This document shows positions 62,942 to 64,000 of a stretch of DNA of 64,000 nucleotides, one piece after another. The notes under the pieces are model-generated. The model searched no databases and was not told where the DNA came from. It was given only the letters and a program-made list of their open reading frames with translations. Positions within the stretch are counted from its first letter, which is position 1; the number at the start of each line of letters is the position of its first letter. The stretch lies in contig NZ_CP112880.1 in assembly GCF_028747205.1 (NCBI RefSeq), forward strand, positions 4,464,001-4,528,000. The letters are read 5' to 3'. The position numbers and the translations under genes were made by a program. This stretch comes from Streptomyces sp. CA-278952. GTDB lineage: Bacteria; Actinomycetota; Actinomycetes; Streptomycetales; Streptomycetaceae.

Positions 62942-64000
62942 ATGCCGCAGCTGAGGTCCCGCACGGTCACCCACGGACGCAACATGGCGGGCGCGCGCGC
63001 CCTTATGCGCGCGTCGGGCGTAGCGAGCGCGGACATCGGCAAGCCGATCATCGCGGTCGCCAACTCGTTCACCGAGTTCGTCCCCGGCCACACCCACCTC
63101 GCCCCGGTCGGCCGGATCGTCTCCGAGGCGATCCTGGCGGCGGGCGCGGTCCCGCGCGAGTTCAACACCATCGCCGTGGACGACGGCATCGCGATGGGCC
63201 ACGGCGGCATGCTCTACAGCCTGCCCTCCCGCGACCTGATCGCCGACTCCGTGGAGTACATGGTCGAGGCGCACTGCGCGGACGCGCTGATCTGCATCTC
63301 CAACTGCGACAAGATCACCCCGGGCATGCTGATGGCCGCCATGCGCCTCAACATCCCGACCGTCTTCGTCTCCGGCGGCCCGATGGAGGCCGGCAAGGCC
63401 ACCCTGGTCGACGGCACGGTCCGCAAGCTCGACCTGGTCAACGCGATCAGCGACGCGGTCGACGAGTCCGTCTCCGACGAGGACATGCTCCGCATCGAGG
63501 AGAACGCCTGCCCCACCTGCGGCAGCTGTTCCGGCATGTTCACCGCCAACTCGATGAACTGCCTGACCGAGGTCCTCGGCCTCTCCCTCCCCGGCAACGG
63601 CTCCGTCCTCGCCACGCACACCGCCCGCCGGGCGCTGTACGAGGACGCCGGCCGCACGGTCGTCGAGATCACCAAGCGCTACTACGAGCAGGACGACGAG
63701 ACGGTCCTGCCGCGCGCGATCGGCACCCGCGCCGCGTTCGACAACGCGATGGCGCTGGACATCGCCATGGGCGGCTCGACCAACACGATCCTGCACCTGC
63801 TGGCCGCCGCCGAGGAAGCGGAGCTGGCGTACGGCCTCGACGACATCAACGAGGTCTCGCGCCGGGTCCCCTGCCTCTCCAAGGTCGCCCCGAACGTCGC
63901 CCCCGGCGGCACGTACTACATGGAGGACGTCCACCGGGCCGGCGGTATCCCCGCCCTCATCGGCGAGCTCCACCGCGGCGGCCTGCTCAACGAGGACGTG
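62942..64000 (+). CDS. ilvD: dihydroxy-acid dehydratase (partial, runs off the right edge)
   Basis: The first 353 codons of IlvD, which makes 2-keto acids in the branched-chain amino-acid and pantothenate precursor pathway and carries an Fe-S cluster. Recognisable: [34 protein letters not shown], the iron-sulfur Cys in [11 protein letters not shown] and in [17 protein letters not shown], and [18 protein letters not shown]. The family is about 610-620 residues, so roughly the last 260 lie beyond the window. ATG 62942 has AAGGAG upstream. The leader (62880-62940) contains a small GGCAG/CTGCC inverted repeat. Confidence 0.97.
   Translation, partial: MPQLRSRTVTHGRNMAGARALMRASGVASADIGKPIIAVANSFTEFVPGHTHLAPVGRIVSEAILAAGAVPREFNTIAVDDGIAMGHGGMLYSLPSRDLIADSVEYMVEAHCADALICISNCDKITPGMLMAAMRLNIPTVFVSGGPMEAGKATLVDGTVRKLDLVNAISDAVDESVSDEDMLRIEENACPTCGSCSGMFTANSMNCLTEVLGLSLPGNGSVLATHTARRALYEDAGRTVVEITKRYYEQDDETVLPRAIGTRAAFDNAMALDIAMGGSTNTILHLLAAAEEAELAYGLDDINEVSRRVPCLSKVAPNVAPGGTYYMEDVHRAGGIPALIGELHRGGLLNEDV

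Overview
The window is a 64 kb piece of a Streptomyces-type chromosome. It is very GC-rich, with strong third-position G/C, so long spurious antisense frames are everywhere. It uses many GTG starts, many leaderless promoters of the form TANNNT-N6-ATG/GTG, and typical Streptomyces genes (lsr2, clpC, sigE-cseABC, disA-radA, a MidA/NuoD pair, a cofactor cluster). Gene order agrees with what I remember of the S. coelicolor sigE to ppa interval, so most of it looks like conserved core chromosome. I saw no tRNA, rRNA, CRISPR array, transposase, phage gene or antibiotic cluster.

Layout. 0-11 kb: YbjQ-like protein, DedA membrane protein, ThrE-type exporter, inorganic pyrophosphatase, a PBP4-type D-Ala-D-Ala carboxypeptidase, a zincin, then tilS-hpt-ftsH. 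11-17 kb: folE, then on the other strand an MprF-like lysyltransferase, folP, an NTF2-like protein, folB, folK and a DUF3180 membrane protein (folate synthesis). 17-22 kb: an esterase and a betaine/choline-type ABC importer (ATPase divergent from two permeases and a binding lipoprotein). 22-30 kb: a coiled-coil membrane protein, an orphan NuoD preceded by a MidA methyltransferase, a NarL-type two-component system, an ArsR-like regulator and a threonine aldolase. 30-36 kb: DUF2520 protein, panC, nadB, nadC and coaX, a tightly packed pantothenate/CoA and NAD operon. 36-42.6 kb: small regulators, argA-type GNAT, lsr2 and clpC. 42.6-46.4 kb: a two-gene trypsin-NACHT-LRR plus Trypco2 conflict system. 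46.8-51.6 kb: an M23 peptidase and the sigE-cseA-cseB-cseC envelope-stress operon. 52-64 kb: mutY, a membrane-anchored protein, disA, radA, a sigma-like/BACON fusion protein, a Cys-rich protein, ppx, a sugar-phosphate-isomerase-like protein, a TetR regulator and the start of ilvD.

Most noteworthy. The trypsin-NACHT-LRR protein (1102 aa) and its Trypco2 partner form an NLR-like immune or cell-fate module. The large gene has two TTA leucine codons (L392 in the Walker B strand and L447), predicting dependence on the bldA tRNA; I saw no other TTA codon in the window's genes. A 16-bp inverted repeat with arms 94 bp apart lies in its upstream region. Second, midA and an orphan nuoD are adjacent and co-directional; their human counterparts (NDUFAF7 and NDUFS2) are an enzyme and its substrate. 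Third, two ~200-bp intergenic elements have different terminal inverted repeats but share a core, suggesting modular non-autonomous elements. Fourth, two mini-cistrons are wedged between operon genes by ATGA overlaps (before panC and before cseC). In both cases the start sequence of the downstream gene is duplicated.

How the genes fit together: envelope maintenance (DacB, MprF-like, M23, SigE-Cse), protein quality control (FtsH, ClpC with candidate ClgR and SigR control sites), cofactor supply (folate, pantothenate/CoA, NAD), and c-di-AMP/DNA repair (DisA, RadA, MutY). Starts were chosen from Shine-Dalgarno sequences, leaderless -10 spacing or remembered homologues; these are inferences.
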